A stretch of 64,000 bases of DNA from Eretmocerus hayati (GCA_029851415.1 CM056742.1:56422454-56486453), one strand, 5' to 3'; positions 13,149 through 24,624 are shown, counted from the first letter of the stretch. Numbers and translations are program-made. Notes: generated by a model from the sequence alone, not told the origin.

Positions 13149-13754
13149 TCGAGTAAGTAGAATGTGTTAGTAATGTGGACTGTTAGTGTGAAAATAATGA
13201 AGTAGAGATTTCAAAGTCCGACGATTCCGAGAACGATAAGAATGATTTTAGGCTAAAAATTTTTTTTTTTTTAATTTTTGAGCATTTCAGTCCAAGTTTT
13301 CAGTTTCAAAGTATCCCTCCGGTTAAGCCTCCAGAAAAGAAAAGTACTTCTGTTACATCGGAAGTACTTTAATTTAAAATTTATTTTGACGCCGATTTAA
13401 AAATTTTTGAGTCTGGGAGTGACCCCAAGGACTCAGGAAACTTTTGCGACCGAAGAATTGGACGTTGAAATGCTACAAAAATCGCGAAAAGAAGAAAAAG
13501 AACCCTAGCTTGCGGCGGATTTTCCAACACTGTCGAACCCTAAAAACTCCTCAATGATTGGTTCTGGAAAAATAACTCGGACAAAACTGTCGAGTATTTT
13601 TCCTCCCACAATCGTTAGGAGGTATGTGATCTCAGGAATTATTTCTTTCATAAATCGCACTTCACTCACGACGCGGTACTAGGGTGAGACTATTAGAAAT
13701 TGATTTTAACACGGAAGAGAAATGGTAGTGGAATAGATAAAAACTTACTCGTCT

Positions 13755-14417
13755 GTCACTGTGAATGCTTGGTAGTTTATTTCAACTGGTCCCTGGGCCC
13801 ACTCGGTACAACTCGCGGTGTATAAAATTGATGTTCAGGATTCCTAGGCTTCTTCACCAAGATGTTGCTCGACAAAGAAAAATTAGTTGATTGTTGTAAT
13901 TGGCTCTGGAATTGACGCGCGCAGAATGTTTAAGAAAAATAGGATTGAATCGTAGGCGCGAGGGAAAAACTGCTCGACTGGTCTAGATGAGGTCCAGGAG
14001 CAGAGTGAAAAACGGAGTCTCGCGCGGAGACCCGATGATTTTGGGGCGGAAACTGCATTTCCCGGAGAGAGAAAGCTCAACAAAAGGGCTAAATGGCGGG
14101 GTAGAATCCTGCCCTGTAATTGGTGTTCATAGTCTTTTGTTACCTCGGGCCTCAACGCCCAAATGGATCTGACATCAATAGAAAGGGCTGGGGCCCTATT
14201 CATGAGTTTAGTGGGAGGGTTGAACCTCACAGTTTGGGGGCGGCAACATCTTGGAGAGGGGCCTGGAGGGACGGACAATTTGGTCCCAGCAAGTGGCGCC
14301 TATTGCGCTAAAAGTTGGCACTATGAATATTTTGGGTCCTGGTGAGTGGCGCTCGTTGCGCTGAATATTGGTACTAGGAATATGGTTTGTCCCGACGAGT
14401 GGCGCCCTACAGTGCTA
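13755..14417 (-). mobile_element. Possible LTR (minus strand)
   Basis: Read on the minus strand, the segment begins near 14411 with TGTAGGGCGCCAC, is G+C-richer than its surroundings, and contains an AATAAA-like word (GTTGAAATAAACTACC) near 13770-13785 before a possible end. No second LTR copy, primer binding site or target duplication was found in the window, so this is a suggestion only. Confidence 0.25.
14292..14410. repeat. 53-bp tandem repeat, two and a fraction copies
   Basis: The word agtggcgc starts at 14292, 14345 and 14398, 53 bp apart, followed by related words tattgcgctaaaagttgg, tcgttgcgctgaatattgg and cctacagtgcta. Each unit also carries a ggtcc/tgtcc-type word. It sits inside the LTR-like segment. 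Confidence 0.75.
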
Positions 14418-16431
14418 ACAATACTTACTATCCAGACATTTTCTGGAGTATATCCTTTTGTTAAATATTTGGATGTTTAATATTCAGCACATATATAGTC
14501 ATTAGATATAGATGTTCACATTGAAATATTCGTAACACCATCCATTTTTACAGCAGTTTTTCGTTTATATTTTGGAAATCGGGAGTATATATTGACATCC
14601 TTCTTCATTCGATATCGTTTGCTGCGGTTTGCTTAGATTACAAAGATTACAGGGAGCCTCTCGCAAAAATAAGATTCTCACTCTTAAAAACGGCTAGGTT
14701 ATGATTATAGGTTGTCAGAAGTGATTCAATTTTTACTGAAAAGGATAATATTTTCTACAGTTTTTCAGCAGAGTTGAGGTTATCTTTTCAACGCAAATTG
14801 TGAATGCATACACATGACAATTATACTCATAAATATTGGAATATAATAGGAATTTGCGCTTAAACACACATCTATCTTGATTTTCTCGTTTCATCAGTGC
14901 ATCCACTTCAAAGAATTTTTAGTCAGCAGATGCGCGCCGGCACGATGACGATTTCTAAATCCAACAAAGGGTCATAAAGATGCGCTTTCAGATTTTGGGA
15001 AGGTTTCTTGCCTTTGTGCCTGCACGCCTCTGCCTCGTAAAACTTTTCCGGGCCGCAAGACTCCTGAGGGTTCGTCCGGTTGTTAACCTAAAAAATTCTT
15101 TCATGCTGCAGTTACCTATAGATTTGAAAGGGCCGAGGGACAGCGGTGCCGATAATAAAAGTAACTTATTTTTAAGCCCGAAGGTTGCACCTTTTGTATA
15201 AACGCAGCTGCAACTTTACGGTTGATTGTTTAAAACGATCCAAAGTGCACCGCCGTCCGAGGTTTTGTTACTATCTTGCCCGACGCGGTAAGTTTATTAT
15301 TGACTTAGACCTTTTGTTAAAGTTTTGACGGTATCTGGCGACCTCGATCAATTGTTGCTGGGGAGTCTTGAGATTTTTGTCTCACGCGGCAAAGCACGTA
15401 CTCAATACATAGTCTCTGCAGGATAAACTTTTGGATGAATATAAGGGGATTTTTATTATCTTGGGAACGACGAACTGAGATCTCTGTTTTGGGTAATGGG
15501 CCGTATTGCTATTACTTTCGGGATTCTTTGTCAGATTTAGGCCGCCAGAGTCAGGGGGTGGTAGTAGGCCGGGAGAAAGAAAAACACGGTGGAGCTCTAG
15601 CTTGGACGTGGGTTCGCATGAGGGAGGTTATGAGACAAAAAATTGTGCTATAGCTTTGGCATGGGGCTTTGGGCCTCTGGAGACGGTATCATGAGATTTA
15701 CATAGGGTTAGGTGTGAAATGGTTGAATTTTTGCATATGAGGACTATCTGTTAACATCAGGGTTATGTTATCGGTCCCTCGTGTCAACGAGTGCATGGTC
15801 ACATATGAGGGGTGGTAAACCCACCCACAGGGCGCGTTCTGACTCGCCGTTCAGCGGCACCAAGTATCAGGAGCACAGGAGCATAGAGTAGGTGTGCAGT
15901 ATTGGTTGCGCAGGAGTATCGAGTCAGAGAGAGAGAGCTACATATTCTCCCTCTCTCACACCTCGAGTCGCATGGAGCAGCTATATAGCGCACGATGCGA
16001 GGCCCGGTAAGCGTGTTGGCAGAGACTTGCGCCGTCTCCACTTTAGAGAAAGTCTAGGAAAAGACGATGGGGAGATTGTTTAGGCTGATGTGTAGGCGCC
16101 GAGACGAGAAGGGCGGTGTTGTGCTATACGCATGCACCTTCCTCCCCCCTTCCGCTCCTCTCATCACCCGCCTCGCGGGGACCCACGTGAGCCCGACCGC
16201 TATACTTTCCATCGCCGCGGAGTATTCCTCCGCGGCGTTGCCAAGTTTCGACCATTTGACTTCACCTGCTTTTTTTTTCGTGTAAAGAGAAATCGGGAGG
16301 GAAAAGCGCCAAATCTCGATTCTCGACGCTGATCTTATGTCAGCCTCGGGGTCGAGAGAGGTGCTTTGCGTCCGTTCTCCTTTTTCGCGTACTTAACCTA
16401 ATATTCTCTCTTTCGTCCTTTCTTTCTCTTT
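14418..16431. other. No recognised gene; A+T-rich then G+C-rich segment
   Basis: 14418-14930 is A+T-rich without features. From about 14980 to 16330 the DNA is G+C-rich with several short overlapping plus-strand frames (for example 15435-15653 and 15892-16083) that share no domain. The texture resembles an LTR or 5' leader of a retroelement, but I could not find matching ends. The Polinton-like polymerase remnant begins abruptly at about 16440. Confidence 0.4.
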
Positions 16432-17101
16432 CTAAAAAGATGTCGAGTAGCGCTCGACATCACACTTCTGCTCCAAATCGGCCAACCACTTATTCACAAG
16501 ACGTACGTCCATTCTTCGTCTTTCATTCTCCATTGTTTCACCGAAACAGCTATTCGTTAACAACTTGAAAAAAGCCTTATGAAAGTCGGTAATGGCCTCA
16601 GTTCGTTTCTGCGTGTTATAGTCCACATAAGACTTCAGCCATGGGCTCTGTCTGAATCGAATGGCTCGGTGAATTTTCTTCACTCTGAGACCATATTCAC
16701 GGGCCTGTATCAGTGCTCTAAAATGAAAGACGTAGCGTTCCTTATCATGCAGCGTCGTGAGCAATTTCTTTTGTTTGGAGCCTGGAGGTGCTTTGTGTTC
16801 TGGACAAAAAGGTGAATCCCGATGCTCATCGTGAATTGTTTTTCCAAGTCTACTTCCAAAATATATCCAATTGAACTGTTGTCTGGCACAACATAAAAGT
16901 CCGGATCTTTTTCCTGAATATTTTCCACGAATTCAAGACCTCCTTCGGGAAGAAACTGGGTCATAGCCCAGCCATATGGATTGTTGCTATCTAAATGAAT
17001 AAAATCATCTTCTGGCTGAGTAGGGTCATAGCCGTTCTCCCTGTATGGATTATTTGCTTTCCCATATCTGTTAGCAGTGATACTGATCCCTCCACGAATG
17101 C

Positions 17102-17165
17102 CTGAAATATGAAGAGAGAAAGTTGTGTCAAATTCATCAGTGAATATTCAAATAATATATCTCAC
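17102..17165 (-). other. 64-bp intron in the PolB remnant
   Basis: On the minus strand it starts GTGAGATA and ends ATATTTCAG, a strong donor and acceptor. The open frame that runs through the donor stops within the intron. The exon after the acceptor continues straight into the block that leads to polymerase motif A. Confidence 0.85.
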
Positions 17166-17813
17166 CTTCCTCCACCATATATAGCATATCAATATCTGTT
17201 ATCAAATCCAATTGCACCCCCGTTATCTTCAGAGCACAGTCCCAACTGTAGCCCGGTGTGGTATAGTAGTGTGCGGGGTCAAGACCATATGCTGCCATGC
17301 AAGTTGAGCGGAAATTCTCATAAATATCTGCTAGGAGTAGCACATCTTTTTTCAAGTAGATGTCTGAGTACTCCCCAAGAGTTTGTATGTTGAGCTTTCC
17401 CCATACTTCTTGAGCATGCGCATAATCCTCATCACTGATAGGACATTCATTCAATTTACTATAGAAGTCTTGCTTTGCTGGTAACTGTGTTTCGCTCAAT
17501 CTCTTGGAAGAGCTAGTATAATCGTAAGGATATACGCCCTTCTTCGTGAGAAGTTTGATTTGATCATTTGTTAATCCATCAGCTTGGAAGGTTTTAGTCG
17601 TGACAGTCCCATCTACATATTTTGTGAAACTTATATAACGATCTTTGTTCTCCGCAAGAGCTGATGTACGCCCTTTCAGATTCTCATCTGAAGCGAGTGC
17701 TGTAATAATGAAGTGACTATCATAATTAGATAGTCCGTGAAAAAATGTGGGAATATATCTTGAGGACTGATATGAAAGATTGCATCTGGAATGGCTAGCC
17801 CCTCTGAAAAGGC

Positions 17814-17885
17814 CTGAAATCGAATCAAAACGGAGGTTATAGCTGCGTAAATGATAGATGAGGTTCAACCAAATGATGGGATTAC
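17814..17885 (-). other. 72-bp in-frame intron in the PolB remnant
   Basis: On the minus strand the segment starts GTAATCCC and ends GATTTCAG. It interrupts the conserved Cys/His block exactly where related proteins have no residues. It is a multiple of three without a stop, so it is easily mistaken for coding sequence. Removing it brings the two halves of the block next to each other. Confidence 0.8.
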
Positions 17886-19627
17886 CTGTTAAATGACAGT
17901 GATCGCGAACTCTCTTGTCCGCATGCGTGAAGGCTTTTTGGCAGATGTGACATTTTCCAGCCAATTCGAAGTCTCTTTCATCTTCATCCGTGAAAATCAT
18001 CGGCTTGGGATTCTTGTATAGCGCATCCAACTCAAATGCTATTCTCTTGAGCTCTTTCACAAACCATTGAACTGGTGTTAATATACCTAAACGACCATCA
18101 TACTCCGATTCTTGCCGATAACTCCGATAATACGATTTTGAATCGTCGAAGCTATTCTTCAAGTAGTAGCCAACACTAAATGCTTGATGATCCTGAAAAG
18201 TAGCTCGAGCAGTCGACGGTTTAAGTATGCTCTCAAAATCTCCATATATGGTAAACAGCACTTTTTCTCTATTCTTATAGTTCTTGAAGAATAGTTTACT
18301 GTTTTCTATGCTAGGTAACTGTATTTCACATCTACTCAATTGAGTACAATCTATCTGATGATCTTTTAGCTGCTTTTCTGTCACAAAATAATGTTAACAT
18401 CGATCGCAGATATGGATTCGTCCGTTGAAACGTGTCACTTGACTCCTCACTAGTTTGGATAAGTCCTTGATCCACAAATAATGATATTTTGGGCCTTCAG
18501 CGCCATTTTGCCCCTCTTCTATCCCCCTTTCTTCATCAATATAATAATCTTGGATAAGTAGTAGATTCACGTATTTGGCTTTATGCGAATTTGTTGAATG
18601 AGTTGTACAGACTGAGTAAGAATTATTTCGTTTCTTGAGAAGAAAGATATTGACTGAAACATCATTTTGCTTCTCAAATTTCCGCACTTGCTTGAGAGTC
18701 ACTGGAAAATTTGTTCCCCCGGAAATCGAGCTCGTTTGTATAAGGTTCATAAGAGGTGATCCTATGAGGATTACTCTCCGCAGGGCGGAGAGCGGAGGGC
18801 ACCGCCCATTTGAAACATTCCCCGTCTCTATTCACGACATTCACACATGCTTGTTTCTTCCGTATTGGTGCTGGTAAAGGTATGTGTGAACTTCCGTGTA
18901 TGGGCTGATAATGATCCATATTGACCACCAAACTCAGAATCTCTTCCAAAGTCCATCCAGAGCCCTTGTCTTAGAATTCTTCTATCTGATGGAGGATTGG
19001 TTCGATAACGAAAGCATCATACCACTCGTTCAAATCAGTAGATTCATAAATTGGTTGGTTGGCTGTATTAAAATATTTCACATCGGTAGTTTCTGCATCG
19101 TCCTTCAAAACAACATATTCTGCTGAAAGTTCGACATTGACTTCCAATGCAGAGAACGATTCCAGGGCAGCACTGATGTTTTCTCTGAATAGTACTCGAG
19201 CATCCTCGAGGAATTGTTTTATGTCTTTATGAAGTATGTTGCTTATGACGCCGGAGCTTATGCGATTTTCGAAAACTGATGAGATATCATCCCATTGTAC
19301 TGATGACGTGGGAGGTTGCTCCCCTAGTCCACCCCCAAATTTTTCCGTGTTCGTTACATACAAATGCATGAGTCTATTCTTAATATTCGCGAGCTTCGAA
19401 AGGCATGTCTGATATTTTTGTTTTCCATGTCTTGTTAATTTTCTAGAAATAGCTAACTTTTGAATACTCTCAACCATGAGCGAGCACGAATCTAACCACC
19501 GCTGAATCAGCTCTGATGGAGCATCATGAGCATACGCTTGGAGAGAGTGCATGAGCATCCGAATATTCATTTCGTAAAGTTCGAATGACTCCATCTTGTG
19601 TTTTAGTCTGGCTACAAGTATATGCAA

Positions 19628-20055
19628 ATCGACAGAATTCTCCTCAATTATTCGGCCAAGCTACTCACGACTGCAGATGTAGTCATGTCCTCTCATGAGC
19701 TTCTGTGCTGGTCTACATTACCCACTTATACTATCTATATGGAGCCTCCAGCTCAGACGATGGGAGGCACTGGACTGCCGAGCTATGGGCTGGAGCGACT
19801 CTTATACCTATGTTCAGGATGCTGCATCCGTGGATTCTCGGAAGAAATTTTCGGAAGAACCCGATCGCGAGTTGTTCATCCTTCTTGGAGGAATGTCAAC
19901 GTATAGGAGGGGGGTCATCGCACCCCTTTTCCATTCCTTGACTTTTCCCCGCAATTTTCTCAGAAGCGTTGTTCGATTTTATGATTTTACATGTGTCTTG
20001 ATGAATTTTGGATCAGTTCATGACGAGCTGTTGGAGAGGCTACTTCGGGTCGGAA
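19628..20055. promoter_or_regulatory. Divergent intergenic region
   Basis: About 430 bp separate the first codon of the PolB remnant (minus) from the first codon of the small gene (plus). A shared two-way promoter would lie here. No TATA box or binding site is recognised with confidence. The plus-strand frames in this region carry no known domain. Confidence 0.3.
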
Positions 20056-20657
20056 ATGGACTTCTTCGTTGATATTCAGGGCTTTCGGAGATCCACAAAC
20101 CTTTTTCAGCTCAAGGAACTAGCCATCGTTCCACTCGGAAATGCATTTCTACCAACAATATGTCTTTTTAAAGCCCCGTGTAGATGGGCCAAGTTGCTCC
20201 CTCAAGAACGGAAGTACAATGAATGGTTGGAGAAATTCTTAGGTATTCCTTGGAATTCTGGCTCCATTGCTTCAAGTTGTCAGATACGAATTTTACATGA
20301 TAATTTGAGGAGTGCCTCAAAGATATACGTGAAAGGGGTGGAGAAGAAAAGATGGATCGAAGAAATACTTCCTGGAAAGTGAGTTTTCTCTTATTTGTCT
20401 GTATACAAAATTCGATTGGCATTTACACAATATTTGATTCCAGATTGATTATCAATATGGAAGAAATACGTTGTCCTCCGTTACGAGAACTGAGTACGGA
20501 TTATCGGATATCATGCCACCACCATACACTCCGAGAAAATGGAATGTGCTCTGTAAAAAATGTCTATTCTCTCAATAGACGATGCAATCTTGACTATGTA
20601 CAGTTAATTCTCAACCCTTCCGATACCTCAAAATTTCCGATTTTGGTTTTCATATGA
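20056..20657 (+). CDS. Conserved small protein divergent from PolB, two exons, intact
   Basis: The first exon (20056-20378) starts MDFFVDIQGFRRS and contains KELAIVPLG, LFKAPCRWAKLLPQERKYN and KIYVKGVEKKRWIEE. A 65-bp intron (20379-20443; donor GTGAGTTT, acceptor TGATTCCAG) is followed by exon 2 (20444-20657) with a Cys/His-rich stretch (IRCPPLRELS...CHHHTLRENGMC). The product is 178 residues with no stop or shift. I recall unnamed arthropod proteins of similar layout (FFVD.QGF, then KELA..P, then YVKG.EKK.WL, then a Cys/His tail) but cannot name the family. The early acidic residue in an FFVD strand is compatible with an RNase H-like exonuclease fold, which is a guess. The ATG at 20056 is chosen because the conserved part starts there; the frame stays open back to ATG 20008. 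Unlike the neighbouring polymerase it is undamaged. Confidence 0.65.
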
Positions 20658-21514
20658 CCCAATTGTTCTATATAGCATAAGCTGAGTGTCTTGATGCGAA
20701 AAAATTTTGAACAACGTAATAAATAACAACAAAACCGTGGTGTGCGGAAGCATACTGAGTATTAGGAGAGTATGAGATTGCCGGAGGTAACGTCTGCACC
20801 AAGCTACCGATCGGGATCGATGTGACCTCGCTGAACCTACTATCCGATCATGGACTCCTGATACTCAGCGTCAGCCGACGAATTTGTTATTCGAGCTGTA
20901 TATTTGCAATAATTAGGAAATGCATTTTATACGTCGACTCAAGGATTATATTCAAACATACATATTGAATGTTCATATGAATGGTAAAATATCATGAATG
21001 ATTGATGTTTAAATGCATGTACATATGTACTCATACTGAAAAACCTGGAACATGAGATTTGCATTTCTTTACGTGAATGATTTGAAATTCCGTCATTCTA
21101 TATTTTTCTGAATCAATAATTTGAAATGATGAATTGGATGGGATTGTAGGGATAAAATTTGATTATTATTAATTGAATTTTGATGAAAATAGTTCCTCTA
21201 AAATGTACATATTAACAATACATACTTGAATTCACAATAATATTGAAATTTGAATATATTTGATTAAGATATATCTTTTCATAATTTTATGGATTATTTT
21301 TAGCATATATTCAATTTATTAATATCTCATACCTATATAACATCAAGACTGAACTACACCTATTTTGAACATATATGTATACTGAATATTTACACAATTG
21401 CGAAGTATTATCAGATATTAATATCTTGGAGTCCGTGCATACACCTGTACTCATTTTAGAACATTGAAGTATAATTTCTTATAAATATATATCATCATAC
21501 TCTATATAATATGA
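20658..21514. other. A+T-rich, no gene seen
   Basis: Dense runs of ATAT, TTGAAT and ATATTC words and no open frame of note. Ends at the Helitron terminus. Confidence 0.5.
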
Positions 21515-21830
21515 CTAGGGGGGGGGGGGGCGAGCCCCCTGCTCGCTCCGCTCGCCAACTCCCGCTACGCCTGATTTTTGATTTGAAAAACTGAAAAATC
21601 AATAGTCCATCCATAGCAACATATCAAATGTTTACTATTTACATTCCAAATCGATGTTGTTTCAAACGTGTGAAAAATCAATAATCTTCGGCCATAGCAA
21701 CCATCAAATTACCAGACACCGTATGTTTTCTATTTATATTCACATCATGTTGTTTATGTTGTTCTGACATACATTTGATTGACGTCTGCCAAAATTGTAT
21801 CTTTATACACAAAGATTATCATTATATGAC
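21515..21830 (-). mobile_element. Helitron 3' end (minus strand)
   Basis: On the minus strand the element ends with a G+C hairpin (cagggggctcgcccccc followed by extra C) and CTAG at 21518-21515, next to a T at 21514, which matches Helitron ends (CTRR before T, hairpin a few bases inside). The 300 bp before it match 30805-31114 on the other strand in detail, including ttttggcagacgtcaatc and ggcgagcggagcgagca. The 5' end of this copy was not found, so its length and content are unknown. It may extend to the right over part of 21830-22400. Confidence 0.85.
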
Positions 21831-22419
21831 ACGAATGAATACTTTCAACTGTAAGTAAAATTTAGAAATAGTTTTAATGATTTGGAGCGATAGAATTCCA
21901 TTGCTTACAGAGAATTTTGTTGCAGAAATCATACTATTTGGATTGGATGTGTCAAATTTGCATATTTGTTCGAAATCTGCTGTGATTTATGCCTTTGTAA
22001 TTTTTCTCTTGGAACAATTTTGGTACGCAGATTTGTGATTGGATTTCATTTTGCGGCAATATATCGATTTGTGGATTACTCATTTACAAAACAAAAGGTG
22101 AGTCTTTGTGCTAATGATGGATCTATCTTTATCAATTTAAAAATACCTACATATACACTTCCACTTCAGGAATCATTCCATCTGTAAATAGAATTATTCC
22201 ACCACATACGCAACATATCTTTTGGAAAATTTCGTGATATATTTTTGATATTGGATTGCATTTTGCTTGTGGCGTTATTTTGGATTGCAAATAATTCTTC
22301 ATACCAAACCAAAGGTTAGTCTTTTTTGTAATTTTGATCATCCCAATTAATCGATGAAGATCTATGACCATGAAATATTCAGAAATCCAACTTTTTGCTA
22401 GCCGCGGGTGTGTAAACCA

Positions 22420-22740
22420 CGCGGGGCAACTTTCATAAGGATGTATCCACAAATAGAGTGCCCGCGCCGCGCCTTGGCGCATGGCACCGCTCAAGGAACC
22501 CGCGCCAGCGCACGCTAAAAGTTGTTCGTGTTATTTTATAGGTACACACACGTCAATTCATGTTTTCAGAGTTGTACTTAGCGATCGAGGTGGGTAAAAT
22601 CCTGTTGTATATTTCTGATATAGTGGGTAACGTGTGGAATTTGTGAGCTTGCCGAGAGCGCGGTGCTAGCGCGGGTGTCATGAGCGGCACCATGCGCCAA
22701 GGCGCAGCGCTAGCGCTTCATTTGTGGACACACTCTAACC
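22420..22740. mobile_element. Small fold-back element with G+C-rich arms
   Basis: The left arm (about 22420-22515; ggatgtatccacaaatagag, gcgccttggcgcatgg, accgctcaaggaacccgcg) is the reverse complement, with mismatches, of the right arm (about 22645-22735; gcgggtgtcatgagcggca, ccatgcgccaaggcgc, ttcatttgtggacacac). About 130 bp of unrelated DNA lies between. It has the form of a non-autonomous inverted-repeat element. No target duplication is clear. Confidence 0.75.
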
Positions 22741-22852
22741 AAATATAAGCGTGGCAGAGAGCTGTGTAATGTGACTAATTTGGAGATTCTAATCATTTTC
22801 ATCAAGTTACTCCGCAACCTCGAAGATCTTTGAATGCAGAAACACAATATAA

Positions 22853-24624
22853 AAAGGACCCCGCACCAAATACATTGTTCTTGGGTCTCTGTAATTTTCA
22901 ACGAGACTTGGCAGACAGATAGATTGAAATGCGCTGAACAAATGTTCAAATGGAGTCGAGTTCCTATGGGTTACGGTTATTGAGATATTTGTCCCGAAAG
23001 CTGTGGAAAATGCAGGCCATTGTGGAGGTTAGGAGAGCGAATCGAACGTGAACATTGGCACTTTTGCTTTCGGTGCTTTTGAGCAGTTTTTGGGTGGCTT
23101 CGAGGCTGCAGTAGATAGATCTATGATAAAAGAAAAAAAAAACAATAAAAACCTCAAAAATGGAGCTTGAATGATTCATCAACGGGAACAAGGCCTGAAT
23201 ATCGTTTGCTAGCTGGCTCAGGGGAAGTCGAATATTCAAGCTTACTCGAATGCTGAGTTTCGGGTCGCGTTACTCGGTCCTTGTGTCGTTTCTTTCTCAA
23301 GATGTCAAGGACTGAAATAAATACATATCTTACTGATAAAGTATAGATTCTTTTCATTCAAATAATGTCTTGATTATTCGAGTTAAATACTGCAAGATCT
23401 CCATCATGTGCGTGGACAGAATATACTTTTTTTTATGTTCTTATAAAAGAAAGGAAGAGGAGACAAGTTGATCCATTGACCGATTGATTGATTAGTTGAA
23501 TGATAAAACGGCCTTGTCTATACGGCCGGACTCGCGTACGCGAAACAAGGGGTCTGGTGGCCGACGCATGTAACGTCTTCGCCGAAAAAATCCCTAGGGA
23601 ATCCGTCGCGGACGCGAAAGACCGCGGCCCCTGGGCCCAGTCTTCGCGTACGCGAAAGGGCGCATTCTTCACGGGCTTCGGAAAGCCGCCTCGTGAAAGT
23701 CTTCGCGTGCGCGAACTAAAAAATTCTCCGCGTACGCGAAAATTTTCCGGCTCGCGCACGCGAAGACTTTTGCGGGGCAGCTTTCCGGAATTTTTCGCGT
23801 ACGCGAAGGGGCCATGGTTTCGCGTGCGCGAAAACTTTGCAAGGTGCCAGTCCGAATATGGAGAACAGGCATATTTTCGCGTACGCGAAGAGTTCCTGAT
23901 TTCGCACACGCGGAGAATTCCTGATTTCGCATACGCGACAATGGCGTGGAATTGATTCTCGCTTCGATACAAACTCATAGGGGCACCTGCTGCGTGCGCA
24001 AGCAGCTGAAATTCGAAATCCATCTTCGCATGACCTATATAGGTCGGAATTGGAACTTTGCGAATGCTTAAGGTGTCTTTAGCGTGTGCTACATCTATAA
24101 ATGATATATATATGTGCTACATCATTTGAATGAAAAGAATCCATACTTTATCAGTAAGACATGTATTTATTTCAGTCCTTGACATCTTGAGAAAGAAACG
24201 ACACAAGGACCAAGTAACGTGACCCGAAACTCAGCATTCGAGTAGGCTTGAATATTCGACTTCGCTCGAGCCAGCTAGCAAACGATATTCAGGCCTTGTT
24301 TCCATTGATAAATCATTCAAGCTCCATTTTTGAGGTATCTTTCTACTGCAGCCTCGAAGCCACCCAAAAACTGCCTAAAAGCACCGAGTGCAAAAGTGCC
24401 ATATATATACATTGTGCCAATGTTGACGTTCGATTCGCTATCCTAACCTCCACAATGGCCTGCATTTTCCACAGCTTTCGGGACAAATATCTCAATAACC
24501 GTAACCGATAGGAACTCGACTCCATTTGAACATTTGTTCAGCGCATTTCAATCTATCTGTCTGTCAAGTCTCGTTGAAAATGACAGAGACCCAAAAACAA
24601 TGTATTTGGTGCGGGGTCCTTTGA
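22853..24624. mobile_element. 1.8-kb fold-back element with roughly 510-bp arms
   Basis: The left arm 22853-23368 (starting aaaggaccccgcaccaaata) is repeated in reverse complement at 24120-24624 (ending tatttggtgcggggtccttt). Both arms carry matching blocks such as gttacggttattgagatatt, gggtggcttcgaggctgcag and gaatgaaaagaat, with scattered substitutions and small indels. The 750-bp centre holds the palindrome array described separately. No transposase frame is present, so it would have to move with help from elsewhere. Flanks do not show a clear duplication. Confidence 0.85.
23532..23939. repeat. Eleven-site array of the palindrome TTCGCGTACGCGAA
   Basis: Copies or close variants of the self-complementary 14-mer lie at 23532-23543, 23606-23617, 23643-23656, 23702-23715, 23727-23740, 23751-23764, 23794-23807, 23819-23832, 23876-23889, 23901-23914 and 23926-23939. 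Centre distances are about 74, 38, 59, 25, 24, 43, 25, 57, 25 and 25 bp. Variation is mostly at the two central bases (TA, TG, CA) and in end copies. Spacers are unlike one another, so this is not a simple tandem repeat. The sites sit in the loop of the fold-back element. They also keep frames open on both strands, which explains the long overlapping frames here. Confidence 0.9.

Larger units (their letters stand above)
16432..19627 (-). pseudogene. Protein-primed family B DNA polymerase remnant, Polinton/Maverick-like
   Basis: The gene reads right to left. It has an N-terminal region of unknown function (19627-18974), a 3'-5' exonuclease with motifs YGDFES, NYDSHF and YLKKD, a Cys/His endonuclease-VII-like insert (CHICQKAF...DHCHLTG), polymerase motif A (HLDSNNPYGWAM, about 16963-16998) and motif B (FFKLLTNSCFGETMEN). 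Protein-primed PolB of this kind replicates Polintons and related adintovirus-like elements. Two GT-AG introns lie at 17814-17885 and 17102-17165. Damage: TAA stops at 18971-18973 and 18394-18396, frameshifts near 18710 and near 16837 (a T run), and loss of everything after motif B, so the DTD metal-binding motif is absent. It cannot make an active polymerase. It lies head to head with the gene at 20056. No integrase, protease or capsid gene of a full Polinton is visible nearby. Confidence 0.9.

Noticed and set aside
14980..16332. Overlapping plus-strand frames as host exons
   Set aside because: Three frames overlap, none has a domain or good splice pair, and the pattern fits G+C-rich non-coding DNA.
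16432..20657. A complete Polinton/Maverick
   Set aside because: No integrase, protease, ATPase or capsid gene and no long terminal inverted repeats were found around the polymerase remnant.
23532..23939. A CRISPR array
   Set aside because: The repeated unit is only 14 bp, spacers vary from about 10 to 60 bp, the setting is eukaryotic and there are no cas genes.
23433..24023. Frames of up to 196 codons on both strands
   Set aside because: They are produced by the stop-poor TTCGCGTACGCGAA palindromes and their G+C-rich spacers; symmetrical frames on both strands show this.
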